Positions 63,601 to 64,000 of a stretch of 64,000 bases of DNA are shown in pieces. The stretch comes from Podospora bellae-mahoneyi. Taxonomy: Eukaryota > Ascomycota > Sordariomycetes > Sordariales > Podosporaceae. The notes under the pieces are model-generated. The model was not told where the DNA came from. It saw only the letters and a list, made by a program, of their open reading frames with translations, and ran no database searches. Each line of letters starts with the position of its first letter. Position 1 is the stretch's first letter. The stretch is from contig NC_085884.1 of assembly GCF_035222275.1 (NCBI RefSeq), positions 2,976,001-3,040,000 on the forward strand. The letters are read 5' to 3'. The translations under genes were made by a program, and so were the position numbers.

Positions 63601-64000
63601 GTGGTGCGAGCATTGTCGAGGGACGCCTGACCGTTAGCCACTTGCTTTTTGAAGTCTTCAATGGCAGTGTTGAGCTCAGCCATGGATGTCTTGTCTTCCT
63701 CCGATTGTGATCGGGCGACTTCCAGCTCGTGTTGTTTGTAGGCGAGTTGACTCTTGAGATCCGCAATGGTAGCTCGGGCTTCAGAAAGCTCTGTGCCCTG
63801 GGTAGAGCACCATTGGCGCTGCGCATCCAGCTCTTGGTTTTTCGAGGCAAGCTCCTGACTCTGTGCGGCGAGCTGCTGGTTCAAATTGTCGGTGGTAACC
63901 TGATTCTCGGCTACGGTCGTGTGGAGATTCTTGACAGTCGCTTGCTCAGCCTCCAGGTTGAGAGTAAGCTGGTCGATACTAATCTTGTGCTGGGCTACCG
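60642..64000 (-). CDS. Long coiled-coil protein, 5' end beyond window
   Basis: Complement of 60642-61836 and 61903 to the right edge; the frame is open past 64000, so the N-terminus is missing. About 1,090 residues are visible. The first 700 are an almost unbroken coiled coil rich in Gln, Glu, Leu and Lys with heptad repeats (for example ELSEARATIADLKSQLA). After the 66-nt intron (TGCTAAC branch; no stop, multiple of three) comes a short globular part (LKSLKKEGLYKMIRDLEAEH, KGYQCWKGDELPG) and a Ser/Pro/Thr-rich tail ending in a basic KGKGKERAG. I do not recognise the family. Myosin-tail, kinesin-like or spindle/septation scaffolds are possible, but no motor domain is in view. Confidence 0.8.
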   Translation of the reverse strand, partial: VAQHKISIDQLTLNLEAEQATVKNLHTTVAENQVTTDNLNQQLAAQSQELASKNQELDAQRQWCSTQGTELSEARATIADLKSQLAYKQHELEVARSQSEEDKTSMAELNTAIEDFKKQVANGQASLDNARTTLFVNGTIMQDLKDQVVATSEGDSSGGANKDNNKLSDLEAESLRVRLKDSEHEMETLKQRLDKAEKECEGLRINYHKDQQETENFGSNLRSLWEKENEANASVEGLEEELARQQRQLVESEAELRQQQERVGECEAKLEQQRQAFNQEKEMMETVIASLEDEFTRLRSEAAPEMETLKATLQSVNEQLSRVQSERDEAVKNANGHRDMYQRQAGKLESSKKASDMSRAYVTSLKNQLATKGEQIAHLEEKVKDLEVELAACQNWAIEGEAQRVQAQEELQRHKAQDDKNLETIKQHEATIIQLDTEVAGQSQTIQTMQATIAELQAQLHPGNGPGNQAAIQAHIAHLESQIQQKDMELASAKEQLDRLFNQYNDLTPERAKLAENNKTLSAHMNKLGAERDQALHILEATKAALLQAEDDADFFRRREKALEEGGDPEFAHMESEWAPKLRDAKAQHEEASRELEICRQKVEELQIQLQTVSRQKNETLQQLESTRGQLAKFQLTVEDLNSQLSKAAEGCMDPAVLSSLMEAGSTIDPVVKDMLQKAREIQSAGDIPRKDGNGVSSMFVDPLLCLFDLYLFFANFLCSREPTADVAIVLPMALRAEPFPDCKLKSLKKEGLYKMIRDLEAEHERIDDAIRALIMRVRAEKIKTAALEKELRVWKAISTTKDMLIDQATSRLLGSPHGAEIKDHADFGFDLDFNERSPKPELDVEMIDVMPPRKSLVMTFGPTRKGYQCWKGDELPGYDRLDVDASKQDRLGYLTGKGKSIFKYLEDRGCPPHPEVLGPSPGPIMVSAPHSEASMNIDDEETGSRYTASETASSPLRPLAPSLRLSSSHPSPASLPPVELGVARRGGASSIHYEPTSTPSSTQSYTSAVYPAPTSTPSHRGFPRGRYTASRFRPSSAPAFAGPSYPPRRTSAPTSTPQSWAAGDFVEQDDIDMEVLGSGFTMESIEQPEELKPEPPTNKGKGKERAGSGPAEGYGVD

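Noticed and set aside
1-64000. CRISPR arrays, 5S rRNA genes, retroelement LTR pairs
   Set aside because: None seen on reading both strands; no regularly spaced repeats, no 5S consensus blocks, no long direct repeat pairs.

Overview
The window reads as nuclear DNA of a filamentous ascomycete, most likely a Sordariomycete near Sordariales. The support is short introns (about 48-165 nt) with GTNNGT donors and TGCTAAC-like branch points, dispersed intron-bearing tRNA genes, HET-domain genes, C-to-T-like decay in dead genes, and typical gene families. I joined exons by hand where both reading frame and family similarity supported the junction.

Layout. (1) 2-16.4 kb is a conserved core: FCP1 (RNA polymerase II CTD phosphatase), NDUFA13/GRIM-19 (complex I), an intron-bearing tRNA-Lys(CTT), condensin subunit 1, a CDC7 kinase that shares a divergent promoter with condensin, and the CHL1 helicase. 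The last three all serve chromosome replication, cohesion or condensation. (2) 16.8-36.3 kb is accessory and allorecognition-like: a decayed membrane-protein gene, a fucose-lectin-like gene, two HET-domain genes, tRNA-Thr(CGT), a coiled-coil protein, a 2EXR-domain protein, a seven-helix membrane protein with a sequon-rich N-terminus, and a PARG/macrodomain gene with an in-frame stop in its catalytic loop. (3) 36.8-49.8 kb is a fast-changing secretome and repeat area: two tandem pairs of secreted proteins, an NAD(P)-dependent reductase, a decayed GH5 glycosidase, a short hAT-type element carrying a Tc1/mariner fossil, and a fossil of a STAND/NLR-type gene. (4) 50.2-64 kb is core again: the mitochondrial tricarboxylate carrier CTP1, the complex III assembly factor UQCC2/CBP6, a BSD2/NDFIP-like ubiquitin-ligase adaptor, protein isoaspartate methyltransferase, an F-box-like protein with a repeated acidic tail, a PTR2-type peptide transporter, and a very long coiled-coil protein that runs off the right edge.

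How they fit together: conserved housekeeping blocks flank about 33 kb of lineage-specific DNA where secreted, self/non-self and dead genes collect. I see no obvious new multi-gene system. The strongest unusual observations are the nested transposons, the promoter-inclusive tandem duplication of secreted genes, the PARG gene stopped at its active-site loop, frame-preserving introns (including one inside the CDC7 glycine loop), and the receptor-like seven-helix protein.
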